Shown in pieces: positions 6,978 to 15,140 of a DNA stretch of 41,497 nucleotides. This stretch comes from an uncultured Peptoniphilus sp. GTDB taxonomy: Bacteria; Bacillota; Clostridia; Tissierellales; Peptoniphilaceae. The position numbers were made by a program, and so were the translations under genes. The notes under the pieces are model-generated. The model saw nothing but the letters and a program-made list of their open reading frames with translations, was not told where the DNA came from and made no database searches. The stretch is from the NCBI RefSeq assembly GCF_946222045.1, contig NZ_CAMILN010000012.1, positions 1-41,497 on the forward strand. The letters run 5' to 3'. The first letter of the stretch is position 1. Every line of letters starts with the position of its first letter.

Positions 6978-7925
6978 ATGAAGAAAATTATTATTGACGC
7001 AGATCCCGGGATTGATGATTCTATAGCTATTATGCTAGTAGCAAAGCTTAAAGAATATGAAATCCTCGGGATCTCTTTGGTTTCAGGAAATGTTCATCTT
7101 GAAAAGGGAAGAAAAAATGTCCTTAGACTTATGAAGTTTTTGCAGGAAGATTTTAAAATTTATATGGGTTCAGGAGAACCGCTCTCTAAAGAATTTATAA
7201 ATGCTGAGGATACCCACGGTGATGATGGACTTGGTGAAACTTATTTAGACTATGACGAAAAAGAAAACTCTGGTGACGCCATAGATTTCTTAATTGAAGA
7301 AGCCAAAAAGGGCGACTTGACAATTTTTGCCTTGGGACCTTTAACTAACATAGCAAAAGCTATAAAAAAGGATAGGGATGCCTTTAAGGACACAAGAATT
7401 ATTGTAATGGGTGGAAACTTTAGGAGCCACGGCAACATGAGCCCAGTAGCAGAATTTAATTTTTATGTTGACCCAGAGGCAGCAGATTATGTGATTAAAA
7501 ATGCACCGAGAATGATAGAAATTGTTCCCTTAGATGTAACTAGAGAATTTGTTTTAACTCCAAGTATTCTTTCTTATATCAAGAGACTAAATCCTGATAT
7601 GGGAAATTTTATGGAAAAGATTACTAATTTCTATATGGACTTTCACTGGGAATATGAAAAAATTATTGGATCTGTTATCAACGATCCACTTACAATTCTT
7701 TTAGAAAGAAATCCAGAATTATTTTATGGAAGAACTTATAATGCTGAGTGCATAACAGATGGCCCAGCCAGAGGAATGCTCATGATTGATGCCATGGACT
7801 TTATGAAAAAAGAAAAAAATGTAATTATTTATGAAGAGATGGAAGTTTTTGAAGTTTGGAGAAACTTTATAGAAGTTATTACAGAAAGGGAAGTTGACAT
7901 AGAGGTCCTAGGTGATTTGCTATGA
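6978..7925 (+). CDS. Inosine-uridine nucleoside hydrolase family protein, candidate queuosine nucleosidase (QueK-like)
   Basis: The family cleaves the N-glycosidic bond of ribonucleosides to ribose plus base, using a calcium ion. The start is ATG 6978 behind GGAGG; an in-frame TTG at 6951 lies inside the riboswitch. The 315 residues begin MKKIIIDADPGIDD, with the metal/ribose aspartates D9, D13 and D14. The conserved AEFNFYVDPEAA (159-169) and a late NDP (235-237) are present. Classical members have His-Asp at the late motif; here it is Asn-Asp, which suggests a different leaving base. The preQ1 riboswitch in front and the ECF S component behind (ATGA overlap) fit the queuosine hydrolase described in Clostridioides difficile, which frees queuine. 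Family certain; substrate inferred. Confidence 0.9.
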   Translation: MKKIIIDADPGIDDSIAIMLVAKLKEYEILGISLVSGNVHLEKGRKNVLRLMKFLQEDFKIYMGSGEPLSKEFINAEDTHGDDGLGETYLDYDEKENSGDAIDFLIEEAKKGDLTIFALGPLTNIAKAIKKDRDAFKDTRIIVMGGNFRSHGNMSPVAEFNFYVDPEAADYVIKNAPRMIEIVPLDVTREFVLTPSILSYIKRLNPDMGNFMEKITNFYMDFHWEYEKIIGSVINDPLTILLERNPELFYGRTYNAECITDGPARGMLMIDAMDFMKKEKNVIIYEEMEVFEVWRNFIEVITEREVDIEVLGDLL

Positions 7926-8467
7926 AGATTTCAACGAAAAAAATTACTATCCTAGCCCTTTGCATTGCAATAAATATGGTTGGTTCATGGATTGGTGTTT
8001 TGATAAAATTACCAGTTTATCTAGACTCTATAGGGACTATAATGGCAGGATTTACCTTTGGACCAATGTTTGGTCTCTTGACAGGAATAATTACAGCCTT
8101 TGTAAACACTATAGGAGACCCCATTGCTCTTTACTTTATGCCAACTCAACTTATAGTAGGCTTTACTGCAGGATATTTTAAATTTCTAAAAAAGAATGAT
8201 TATATTTCTAAGTTTTATTTGACTCCTTTTATGTCTATACCTGCAGCTATATCCTCTGCACTAATTGCGACTTATCTTTTTGGGACTGTGACAACAGCAG
8301 GTTCATCTTATATTGTCCAAGCCCTACGTGCAGTGATGGATTTGCCAGATTTTGTAATTGTATTTGTAATTCAAATTATAACTGACTATGCTGACAAACT
8401 GATTTCTATACTATTGGTGTCAAAGGTGTACAATATGAGTGCTTTTCAAAATATTTTAAAGAAATAA
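7922..8467 (+). CDS. ECF-transporter S component, probable queuosine/queuine precursor importer (QrtT-like)
   Basis: Small integral membrane protein of 181 residues with about five or six helices. It has the look of substrate-binding S components that dock on a shared EcfAAT module. A basic N-terminus precedes LALCIAINMVG, LPVYLDSIGTI, a Gly-rich segment around 45-60 (FGPMFGLLTGIITAF) and hydrophobic helices to residue 170. The ATG overlaps the nucleosidase stop codon (ATGA), so translation is coupled and both genes sit under the preQ1 riboswitch. Known preQ1-riboswitch genes include ECF S components named QueT and QrtT. No EcfA or EcfT gene lies in the window, as expected for a group II system. 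The ligand (queuosine, queuine or preQ1) is inferred from context. Confidence 0.8.
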   Translation: MKISTKKITILALCIAINMVGSWIGVLIKLPVYLDSIGTIMAGFTFGPMFGLLTGIITAFVNTIGDPIALYFMPTQLIVGFTAGYFKFLKKNDYISKFYLTPFMSIPAAISSALIATYLFGTVTTAGSSYIVQALRAVMDLPDFVIVFVIQIITDYADKLISILLVSKVYNMSAFQNILKK

Positions 8468-8475
8468 ATATAATG

Positions 8476-8501
8476 ACCACTTCTAGATGAAGTGGTTTTT
8501 T
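8476..8501 (+). terminator. Terminator of the queuosine-salvage operon
   Basis: ACCACTTC (8476-8483) and GAAGTGGT (8489-8496) form an 8-bp stem with loop TAGAT, followed by T to 8501. The 180 bp that follow are very AT-rich without a recognisable gene. Confidence 0.9.
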
Positions 8502-8662
8502 ACTTTGGAAAATTCAGTTTAATTTGTTAAAATATTAATAGATTACTTTTTACTTTTATTCTTGTAAACAATTTTAAAATTTACTTTTTTGATAAATTTT
8601 AAATAAAAATTACATATAAGGGTAAAAAAATATTATATACAAATAAAGATTGAAACATTTTA

Positions 8663-8692
8663 GTTAAATAATATTTTAACAAATGATATAAT
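8663..8692 (+). promoter_or_regulatory. V-ATPase operon promoter with palindrome in the -35 region
   Basis: TATAAT (8687-8692) has a TG one base upstream (extended -10, 8684-8692). No good -35 hexamer exists. Instead the perfect palindrome GTTAAA-TAATAT-TTTAAC (8663-8680) covers that position and could bind a regulator. Confidence 0.6.
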
Positions 8693-8728
8693 TTATTTGT
8701 GAGAAGATTTTACACTGGAGGTGATTTA

Positions 8729-9052
8729 GTGTCAGATGATGCAGTAAAAAAAGTTAAAGACACTGAAGCTGAAGCAAAAAAAATAATTGGCGATGCTGAA
8801 GTTAAGGCCAAGGAAATTATTGAAAAGGCAAGTGCCAAGGGCGAGGAAGCTTATCGACAAATAGTTGATGAAGCTAGAGATAAGAAAGACGCGTATCTTG
8901 AAAAAGCAAGGCTTGAAGCTGGAGAATCTGTAAGACCTATTGGGACTGAAGCAGACAAAAAAATTGCTGAGATTTCAAAAAATTCCAAGAGCAAAGAAGC
9001 TGAAGTTGTAAAGTCAGTGGTAGAGAGGATTGTGAATAATGGCAATAGTTAA
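8729..9052 (+). CDS. ntpF: V-type sodium ATPase subunit G/H (NtpF), peripheral stalk
   Basis: Coiled-coil protein that pairs with subunit E to form the peripheral stalk holding the A3B3 head. The start is GTG 8729, ideally spaced after TGGAGGTGAT. An upstream TTG at 8699 lies at the predicted transcription start and is unlikely. The 107 residues are mostly charged alpha-helix (residues 5-60) with the typical AEAKKIIGDAEVKAKEII repeats, as expected for a stalk. It is first of nine genes in the same order as the Enterococcus hirae ntp operon and overlaps ntpI by 14 bp. Confidence 0.88.
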   Translation: MSDDAVKKVKDTEAEAKKIIGDAEVKAKEIIEKASAKGEEAYRQIVDEARDKKDAYLEKARLEAGESVRPIGTEADKKIAEISKNSKSKEAEVVKSVVERIVNNGNS

Positions 9053-10988
9053 TATGAAAAAATTCAAACTCTTTATCTTTGATGAGAACAGGGAAAATTT
9101 GATTAATAAATTTCAAAAATTTAACTATGTTCACATTGATGAATCTGGTTTTGATGAAGATAATTTTTCAGAAGATGATTTCACAAGACCTAGGTCATCA
9201 GAAGATTTAATAGAAATTGATGACAAAATCAAGAGATCTAAAGAAGATATTGATCTTTTACTTAAGTTTAAGGACAAGGAAAACCCAATAAAAGCTATGA
9301 AAGATGGGGTTAGTGACATAAGCCTTGAAGAACTTACGGCTAGGGCAATGACCTTTCCCTTTGAAAAAATTGACGGTGAGATTAGGGACTTAGTTGATCG
9401 AAAGGATAAGAACAAGAGTAAAATTCAGAATATTGATTCCAAAATATCTGAATTAAAACCTTGGGAGGGTCTTTCATCTTCATTAAAAGGTCTTAATAAG
9501 TTTGATTCTGTAAACATTTACACGGGAACTGTCTCATCAAATTATGGAGAGGACTTTGAAGGCGAGATAATAAAAAATGACTTAGCCTATCTTGAAAGGG
9601 TCTCAAAGGACAAGAATTTCAACTATTACCTTATGATAGTTGAGAACTCTGTGGACGAAGAAATCAAAGATCTTATGACAAATTATGGATTCACTCCTAT
9701 AAAGGTTAAATCAGATGGAAAAGTTAAGGAGACTATAGGATCTTACGAAAAAGATAAAGAAGTACTTTTTGAAAGAAATAATAAAATTGAAGAGGAATTA
9801 AAAACTTACTTAAAATACCTAGAAGACTTTAAGTACTCTTACGAACATTACAGAAATGAAAAAGTAAAAATAATGTCTGAGAGAAAGTTTTTAAAGACTA
9901 CTGAAGTAAATCTAATTGAAGGTTATGTACCAGAAGACAAACTAGAGGATTTGGAAAGAGAAATCCAAAAAGTTTGTAAGGATAACTACTATTTAAGGGC
10001 AGAAGATGCAGATAGGGATTCAAAAGAGGTGCCAATTCTACTTAAGAACAACTCTTTTGTAAGTCCTTTTGAACTTATGACAGAAATGTATGCCATGCCA
10101 AAATACAATGAAATAGATCCAACACCTTTCTTTGCACCTTTCTACTTTATATTTGCAGGGATAATGGTTGGAGACTTTGGTTATGGTCTTTTAGTATTCT
10201 TGGCAACACTTTTTGCCTTGAAAAAATTTAACTTAACAGATAAGAAGAGAAGGTTTTTCAAGTTTTTCAACTACCTATCTATTTCAACAATTATATTTGG
10301 ACTAGTATTTGGTTCCTTTTTTGGAGGAATAATTGAATTACCAAGCTTGATTGACCCAGCAGAGGATTCTACACTCTTGGTAATATTATCAGTTATCCTA
10401 GGTGGAATCCATATATTCTTTGGTCTTGGTATCAAGGCTTATATGAATATTCGTGATGGTAAACCAAAGGATGCCCTATATGATGTAGGATTTTGGTATA
10501 TGGCAGTCTTGGGAGCAATTGGTTTTATACTTGGAAAGTTCCTTCCACAATTTGCACCTTACAGCAAATTATTAATGATAATAATGATAATTGGTATGGT
10601 TGGAATTGTTGCAACAGGTGGTAGGGATGAAAAGTCAACTGGAGCAAAGATTGGTTGGGGAGTTTATTCCCTTTATGGAATCACATCTTATCTTGGTGAC
10701 TTTGTATCTTATCTAAGACTTATGGCACTAGTTTTATCAGGTTCCTTCTTGGGACTTGCTATAAATATGATTGCTGGAATGCTTTTTGAATCAAATATAA
10801 TTGGCAAATTGTTTGCCATAGTAATTTTTGTAGCCTTCCAATTATTTAATGCCTTTCTTTCTTATTTGTCAGCCTATGTTCACACAGCAAGGCTAACTTA
10901 TGTAGAAATGTTTAATAAATTCTATGAAGGTGGAGGCATACCTTTCAAGAAAATGATAGAAAATTCAGATTACTTTAATATAGACTAG
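9039..10988 (+). CDS. ntpI: V-type sodium ATPase membrane subunit a (NtpI)
   Basis: Stator subunit that forms the ion half-channels against the K ring. The 649 residues split into a cytoplasmic half (1-350, coiled coil and globular lobes) and a membrane half with about eight helices. Two arginines expected at the ion path are present: R560 in SYLRLMALVLSG and R618 in HTARLTYVEMF, followed by the family signature KFYEGGG. The start ATG 9039 (MAIVNMKK) matches the family N-terminus and overlaps ntpF; ATG 9054 is a weaker alternative. ntpK begins 10 bp downstream after AGGAGG. Confidence 0.95.
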   Translation: MAIVNMKKFKLFIFDENRENLINKFQKFNYVHIDESGFDEDNFSEDDFTRPRSSEDLIEIDDKIKRSKEDIDLLLKFKDKENPIKAMKDGVSDISLEELTARAMTFPFEKIDGEIRDLVDRKDKNKSKIQNIDSKISELKPWEGLSSSLKGLNKFDSVNIYTGTVSSNYGEDFEGEIIKNDLAYLERVSKDKNFNYYLMIVENSVDEEIKDLMTNYGFTPIKVKSDGKVKETIGSYEKDKEVLFERNNKIEEELKTYLKYLEDFKYSYEHYRNEKVKIMSERKFLKTTEVNLIEGYVPEDKLEDLEREIQKVCKDNYYLRAEDADRDSKEVPILLKNNSFVSPFELMTEMYAMPKYNEIDPTPFFAPFYFIFAGIMVGDFGYGLLVFLATLFALKKFNLTDKKRRFFKFFNYLSISTIIFGLVFGSFFGGIIELPSLIDPAEDSTLLVILSVILGGIHIFFGLGIKAYMNIRDGKPKDALYDVGFWYMAVLGAIGFILGKFLPQFAPYSKLLMIIMIIGMVGIVATGGRDEKSTGAKIGWGVYSLYGITSYLGDFVSYLRLMALVLSGSFLGLAINMIAGMLFESNIIGKLFAIVIFVAFQLFNAFLSYLSAYVHTARLTYVEMFNKFYEGGGIPFKKMIENSDYFNID

Positions 10989-10998
10989 GAGGATTAAT

Positions 10999-11469
10999 AT
11001 GTTAAATGGACTAATGGGAGAATATGGCGGATTGATTTTAGGATCAATTGGAATCTTTTTAGCAGTTGCACTTGCAGGTGCAGGTTCTGCTAAAGGTGTA
11101 GGTTTAGCAGGGGAAGCTGCTGCTGGAGTTGTAATTGATGAACCAGAAAAGTTTGGTAAGTCACTTGTACTTCAACTGCTTCCAGGTACACAAGGTCTTT
11201 ACGGTTTCGTAATTGGACTATTCATCTTATTTAGACTTGCAGCTGACACACCAGTTAACACAGGTTTCATGTACCTAGCAAGTGGTGCAGTTATTGGTCT
11301 TGCAGGACTTGTATCTGCTGTTGCACAAGGAAAGGTAGCTGTTGCAGGTATCAACATCCTTGCTAAAAACGAAGAACAACAAGCAAAGGGTATTATCTTT
11401 GCAGTAATGGTTGAGCTTTACGCTATTCTTGCCTTTGCAATTTCATTCTTTATCCTATTTAGAGCCTAG
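10999..11469 (+). CDS. ntpK: V-type sodium ATPase rotor subunit c/K (NtpK, 16-kDa proteolipid)
   Basis: Duplicated proteolipid with four membrane helices that forms the rotor ring. The 156 residues equal the length of E. hirae NtpK. All five sodium-coordinating residues fall at the same numbers: L61, T64 and Q65 in LLPGTQGLYGF, Q110 in AVAQGKV, and E139 in MVELYAI. The first repeat lacks the carboxylate, as in eukaryotic and E. hirae rotors. This is direct sequence support for Na+ rather than H+ coupling. The start ATG 10999 follows AGGAGGATTA. It sits between ntpI and ntpE, with 8 bp to the latter. Confidence 0.96.
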   Translation: MLNGLMGEYGGLILGSIGIFLAVALAGAGSAKGVGLAGEAAAGVVIDEPEKFGKSLVLQLLPGTQGLYGFVIGLFILFRLAADTPVNTGFMYLASGAVIGLAGLVSAVAQGKVAVAGINILAKNEEQQAKGIIFAVMVELYAILAFAISFFILFRA

Positions 11470-11477
11470 GTGATACT

Positions 11478-12026
11478 ATGGCAGGACTTGAAAATATTTT
11501 AAATAAAATAACTAAGGATGCAGAGGAAAAAGCAAAGCTTATAATAAAAGAAGCTGAAGAAAAAGAAAATACTATTATAGAAAATAGAAAAGAAGACGGC
11601 AAATTTCTTGCTGATAAAATTGGCAGGATTGCCGAAAGAGAAAGAGAAGACATCTTCAAGAGAAGCAAGTCATCAGAAGAACTTAAGGCAAGAGACAAAA
11701 TCTTATCTGAGAAAAATAGGATAATTGATGAAGTCCTTGAAAAAGTTGTTGAAGAACTAGAAAATCTATCAGAAGATGATTTTGTTAGATTCCTAAAAAA
11801 TAATTTAGGAGATGAAAAACTTAAGGGCGGCACTATTGATATTCCAAAAAAATATAAAAATGCTGTAGAAAAGGCTGACCTAGGTTTTAAAATATCTGAT
11901 AAGGATATTGAAAGTGGATTTGTCCTCAACAAGGACAATTTGCTTTACAATGGAGATTTTAGGTCTCTTGTAAGTTCTGAGAGAGAAGATTTAGAAAAAT
12001 ATCTAGCTGAAGAACTATTCAGTTAA
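11478..12026 (+). CDS. ntpE: V-type sodium ATPase subunit E (NtpE), peripheral stalk
   Basis: Partner of the G/H subunit in the peripheral stalk. It has 182 residues: a long charged N-terminal helix (about 5-85, rich in EEKAKLIIKEAEEKE-type repeats), then a compact C-terminal domain that binds the top of the catalytic head. It starts at ATG 11478 after TAGGTGATA, which overlaps the ntpK stop codon. Sequence conservation in this subunit is low, so the call rests on length, helical pattern and its place between ntpK and ntpC. Confidence 0.88.
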   Translation: MAGLENILNKITKDAEEKAKLIIKEAEEKENTIIENRKEDGKFLADKIGRIAEREREDIFKRSKSSEELKARDKILSEKNRIIDEVLEKVVEELENLSEDDFVRFLKNNLGDEKLKGGTIDIPKKYKNAVEKADLGFKISDKDIESGFVLNKDNLLYNGDFRSLVSSEREDLEKYLAEELFS

Positions 12027-12043
12027 GAGGAAAAGGTGATTTA

Positions 12044-13036
12044 ATGGATAGAAATAAATTTATCCAAAGTTCCACAAGATTAAGAGTTTTGGAAAAAGAG
12101 CTCTTAAAAGGTGAAAACTTTATAAGGATTTCAGAACAAGATACTTTGGAAGACGCACTTAGATCTCTATCTGATACAGTTTACAACAAGTTTATAAATA
12201 AAATATCTTCTCCCACAGAATATGAAGTCATACTGAAAGAAGAGCTAACGAGATTTTATGACGAAGTTTATGAAATCTCACCTTCAAGGATACCTGTTGA
12301 CTTAGTAGCTTTAAAATACTTCTACCACAATCTTAAGGTCCTAATTAAGGAAAAGATTGGGGAAGAAGATTTAAAAGGCCTATTTATGACCCTAGGTGGA
12401 TTTGATATTAAAGAATACAGGGATGGAATCTTAAAGGCCAGCAAGAGAAATAAATATTTTGAACTTATAGGAAAAATAGAGGAAGCTTACGAAGAAAAGA
12501 AAGATCCTCAAATTATTGATATATATCTTGATAATGCTTACTTTAAGGACCTACTTGACCTTGGAGAAAAATCTGAAGTTGACCTATTTATAGATTATGC
12601 AAAAAATCTCATTGATTTTACAAATATAAGGACCCTACTCAGGGCAAAAAAACAGGAAAAAGATGTGGAATTCTTAAAGCACGTTATTGTTCCTGGAGGC
12701 AAACTAAGAGAAGAAACTTATTTTGATTTATTAAATAGGGATATAAGTTCAGATACTGAAGCTTTTAAAAGACTTGATATTTATAAGTATATAAAGGAAG
12801 GTCTTGATGACTTTAAAGAAAAGGGAACCCTATCAAACTTTGAAAGGGAGATGGACAACTACTTTATAGACCTTATTAAGGATGTAAAATATATTACCTA
12901 TGGTCCAGAAGTTGTTTTTGCCAATGTCTTGGCAAAGGAAATGGAAATCAAAAACCTAAGAATTATTCTGGTTTCTAAATTAAATGGACTTGATGGTGAA
13001 TTTATAAGAGAAAAGTTGCGTGATAGTTATGTATAA
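12044..13036 (+). CDS. ntpC: V-type sodium ATPase subunit C/d (NtpC), rotor socket
   Basis: Funnel-shaped subunit linking the central stalk to the membrane rotor ring. It has 330 residues, the usual length, almost entirely alpha-helical. Typical segments are RVLEKELL near the start, the YHNLKVLIKEK and NIRTLLRAKKQ helices, and the terminal KNLRIILVSKLNGL. The start ATG 12044 follows AGGAAAAGGTGATTTA. Its 3' end overlaps the start of ntpG, which implies coupled translation. Confidence 0.92.
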   Translation: MDRNKFIQSSTRLRVLEKELLKGENFIRISEQDTLEDALRSLSDTVYNKFINKISSPTEYEVILKEELTRFYDEVYEISPSRIPVDLVALKYFYHNLKVLIKEKIGEEDLKGLFMTLGGFDIKEYRDGILKASKRNKYFELIGKIEEAYEEKKDPQIIDIYLDNAYFKDLLDLGEKSEVDLFIDYAKNLIDFTNIRTLLRAKKQEKDVEFLKHVIVPGGKLREETYFDLLNRDISSDTEAFKRLDIYKYIKEGLDDFKEKGTLSNFEREMDNYFIDLIKDVKYITYGPEVVFANVLAKEMEIKNLRIILVSKLNGLDGEFIREKLRDSYV

Positions 13037-13343
13037 AATTGCAGTTGTTGGAGACAAGGACTCTGTTTTATCTTTTAAGGCAATAGGAATTGATGTTTTT
13101 GTTGCCTATGAAGATAGGGAAGCGAGAAAGCAGGTAGACAGTCTTGCAAAAAAAGATTATGGTGTAATTTATATTACAGAAGATCTTGCAGCAAAAATAC
13201 CAAAAACAATTGAAAGATATAATGATGAATTAATACCAGCCATAATTGTCATCCCTTCAAACAAGGGAACTCTTGGAATTGGTATTAAGAACTTAAATAA
13301 AAACGTGGAAAAGGCAGTTGGAGCGAATATATTAGGTGATTAG
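13029..13343 (+). CDS. ntpG: V-type sodium ATPase subunit F (NtpG), central stalk
   Basis: Small Rossmann-like subunit of the rotating central stalk, bound to subunit D. It has 104 residues from ATG 13029 (MYKIAVVGDKDSVLSFKAIG, the family start). An upstream GTG at 13020 would add three residues. No clear ribosome site is present, and the start lies within the end of ntpC, so reinitiation after ntpC is likely. Landmarks are VVGDKDSV near the N-terminus, the GVIYITEDLA strand-loop near 50, and PAIIVIPSNKG near 80. Confidence 0.92.
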   Translation: MYKIAVVGDKDSVLSFKAIGIDVFVAYEDREARKQVDSLAKKDYGVIYITEDLAAKIPKTIERYNDELIPAIIVIPSNKGTLGIGIKNLNKNVEKAVGANILGD

Positions 13344-13370
13344 TCACCTTTTTATAAAGGAGGAGCTTTA

Positions 13371-15140
13371 TTGAAATCAGGAAAGATAATTAAAGTATCC
13401 GGACCACTAGTCGTAGCTTCTGGCATGGAAGATGCCAATGTCTATGACGTGGTAGAAGTTTCTAAAGACAAATTAATTGGTGAAGTTATTGAAATGAGAG
13501 GGGACCAAGCCTCTATTCAAGTATATGAAGAAACTACAGGCATAGGACCTGGAGATGAAGTTTATACAACAGGAGCACCCCTATCAGTTGAACTAGGACC
13601 TGGAATGATTGAGCAAATGTTTGACGGAATTCAAAGACCCCTAGTTGGACTTAGAGACGAAGCCGGAGACTTTCTAGAAAGAGGAGTTACAGTAAATCCT
13701 TTAAATAGAGATAAAAAATGGGAATTTAAAAAAGTTGCAAATGTTGGGGATGAAGTTGAGCCAGGAGATGTTCTTGGTACAGTTGAAGAAACTCCAGTAG
13801 TAACTCACAAAATTATGGTTCCCAATGGAATTAGAGGAAAGGTTAAGGATATTAAGGAAGGTTCCTTTACAGTAGTTGATACTGTTGCAGTTATTGAAAC
13901 TGAAGATGGGGACAAGGAACTTAACATGATCCAAAGATGGCCAGTTAGAAGGGGAAGACCATATAAGAAAAAAGTTGATCCTAAGGAACCACTTATTACA
14001 GGTCAAAGGGTAATTGATACCTTCTTCCCAATAACTAAGGGTGGTACTGCAGCTATACCAGGACCTTTCGGGTCAGGTAAGACAGTTGTACAACATCAAC
14101 TTGCTAAATGGGCAGATGCACAAATAGTTGTTTATGTTGGTTGTGGCGAACGTGGAAACGAAATGACAGACGTACTTATGGAATTTCCAGAACTAATAGA
14201 TCCAAACACTGGTGAATCTATTATGAAGAGGACAGTTCTTATCGCCAACACATCTAACATGCCAGTTGCTGCTCGTGAGGCCTCAATTTATACGGGAATT
14301 ACAATTTCTGAATACTTTAGAGATATGGGATATTCTGTTGCTATGATGGCAGACTCAACATCTCGTTGGGCAGAGGCTCTTCGTGAAATGTCTGGACGTC
14401 TTGAAGAGATGCCTGGTGATGAAGGTTATCCAGCTTATCTTGCATCAAGAATTGCAGAATTTTATGAAAGAGCAGGACGTGTTCTTGTAAATGGTAAGGA
14501 AGAAAGAGAAGGGGCCCTATCAGTAATAGGTGCAGTTTCTCCTCCAGGTGGAGATATCTCTGAGCCAGTTACACAAAATACACTTAGAATTGTTAAAATA
14601 TTCTGGAAGCTTGACTATGATTTATCATATCAAAGACACTTCCCAGCAATTAACTGGTTAGACTCTTATTCTTTATATCAACCAAAGATAGATGCTTATC
14701 TAGATGAAAATATAGACAGAAAATTTTCTAAACTTAGAAAGAGATCAATGGCCCTTCTACAAGAAGAAACTTCTTTACTTGAAGTAGTAAGACTTGTTGG
14801 TCGTGATTCACTTTCTGACGAAGACCAAATGAAATTACACACAAGTAAGTCAATTCGTGAAGACTTCTTACAACAAAATGCCTTCCACGATGTTGATACT
14901 TTCTGTCCATTAGAAAAGCAATATAAGATGTTAGACACAATTCTTTACTTCTATGACAGGGGACAAGAAGCCCTAGTAAATGGAGCTTACTTTAGCGAAA
15001 TTGAAGAGCTTGAAGTTAAAGAAAACATTACAAGAATGAAATATGTTCCAAATGATGAATTGGAAAAACTCGATGAAATAAAAGACAAAATTGATAGTCA
15101 GCTTAAGAAATTAGTAGAGGTCGGTGATACAGATGCTTAA
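13371..15140 (+). CDS. ntpA: V-type sodium ATPase catalytic subunit A (NtpA)
   Basis: ATP-hydrolysing subunit of the A3B3 head. The 589 residues begin with TTG 13371 behind AAAGGAGGAGC. The N-terminal barrel is followed by the A-specific non-homologous insertion (about 110-190), the P-loop GPFGSGKT (231-238, catalytic K237) and the conserved ADSTSRWAEALREMSGRLEEMP segment in the catalytic core. The 17-bp overlap of its 3' end with an in-frame GTG upstream of ntpB shows tight packing. It is 27 bp after ntpG. Confidence 0.97.
   Translation: MKSGKIIKVSGPLVVASGMEDANVYDVVEVSKDKLIGEVIEMRGDQASIQVYEETTGIGPGDEVYTTGAPLSVELGPGMIEQMFDGIQRPLVGLRDEAGDFLERGVTVNPLNRDKKWEFKKVANVGDEVEPGDVLGTVEETPVVTHKIMVPNGIRGKVKDIKEGSFTVVDTVAVIETEDGDKELNMIQRWPVRRGRPYKKKVDPKEPLITGQRVIDTFFPITKGGTAAIPGPFGSGKTVVQHQLAKWADAQIVVYVGCGERGNEMTDVLMEFPELIDPNTGESIMKRTVLIANTSNMPVAAREASIYTGITISEYFRDMGYSVAMMADSTSRWAEALREMSGRLEEMPGDEGYPAYLASRIAEFYERAGRVLVNGKEEREGALSVIGAVSPPGGDISEPVTQNTLRIVKIFWKLDYDLSYQRHFPAINWLDSYSLYQPKIDAYLDENIDRKFSKLRKRSMALLQEETSLLEVVRLVGRDSLSDEDQMKLHTSKSIREDFLQQNAFHDVDTFCPLEKQYKMLDTILYFYDRGQEALVNGAYFSEIEELEVKENITRMKYVPNDELEKLDEIKDKIDSQLKKLVEVGDTDA

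Noticed and set aside
7912..8181. 89-residue plus-strand frame overlapping the ECF S component
   Set aside because: Shadow frame with no ribosome site and a Cys/Tyr-rich product; the 181-residue frame is coupled to the nucleosidase stop codon and has clear membrane helices.
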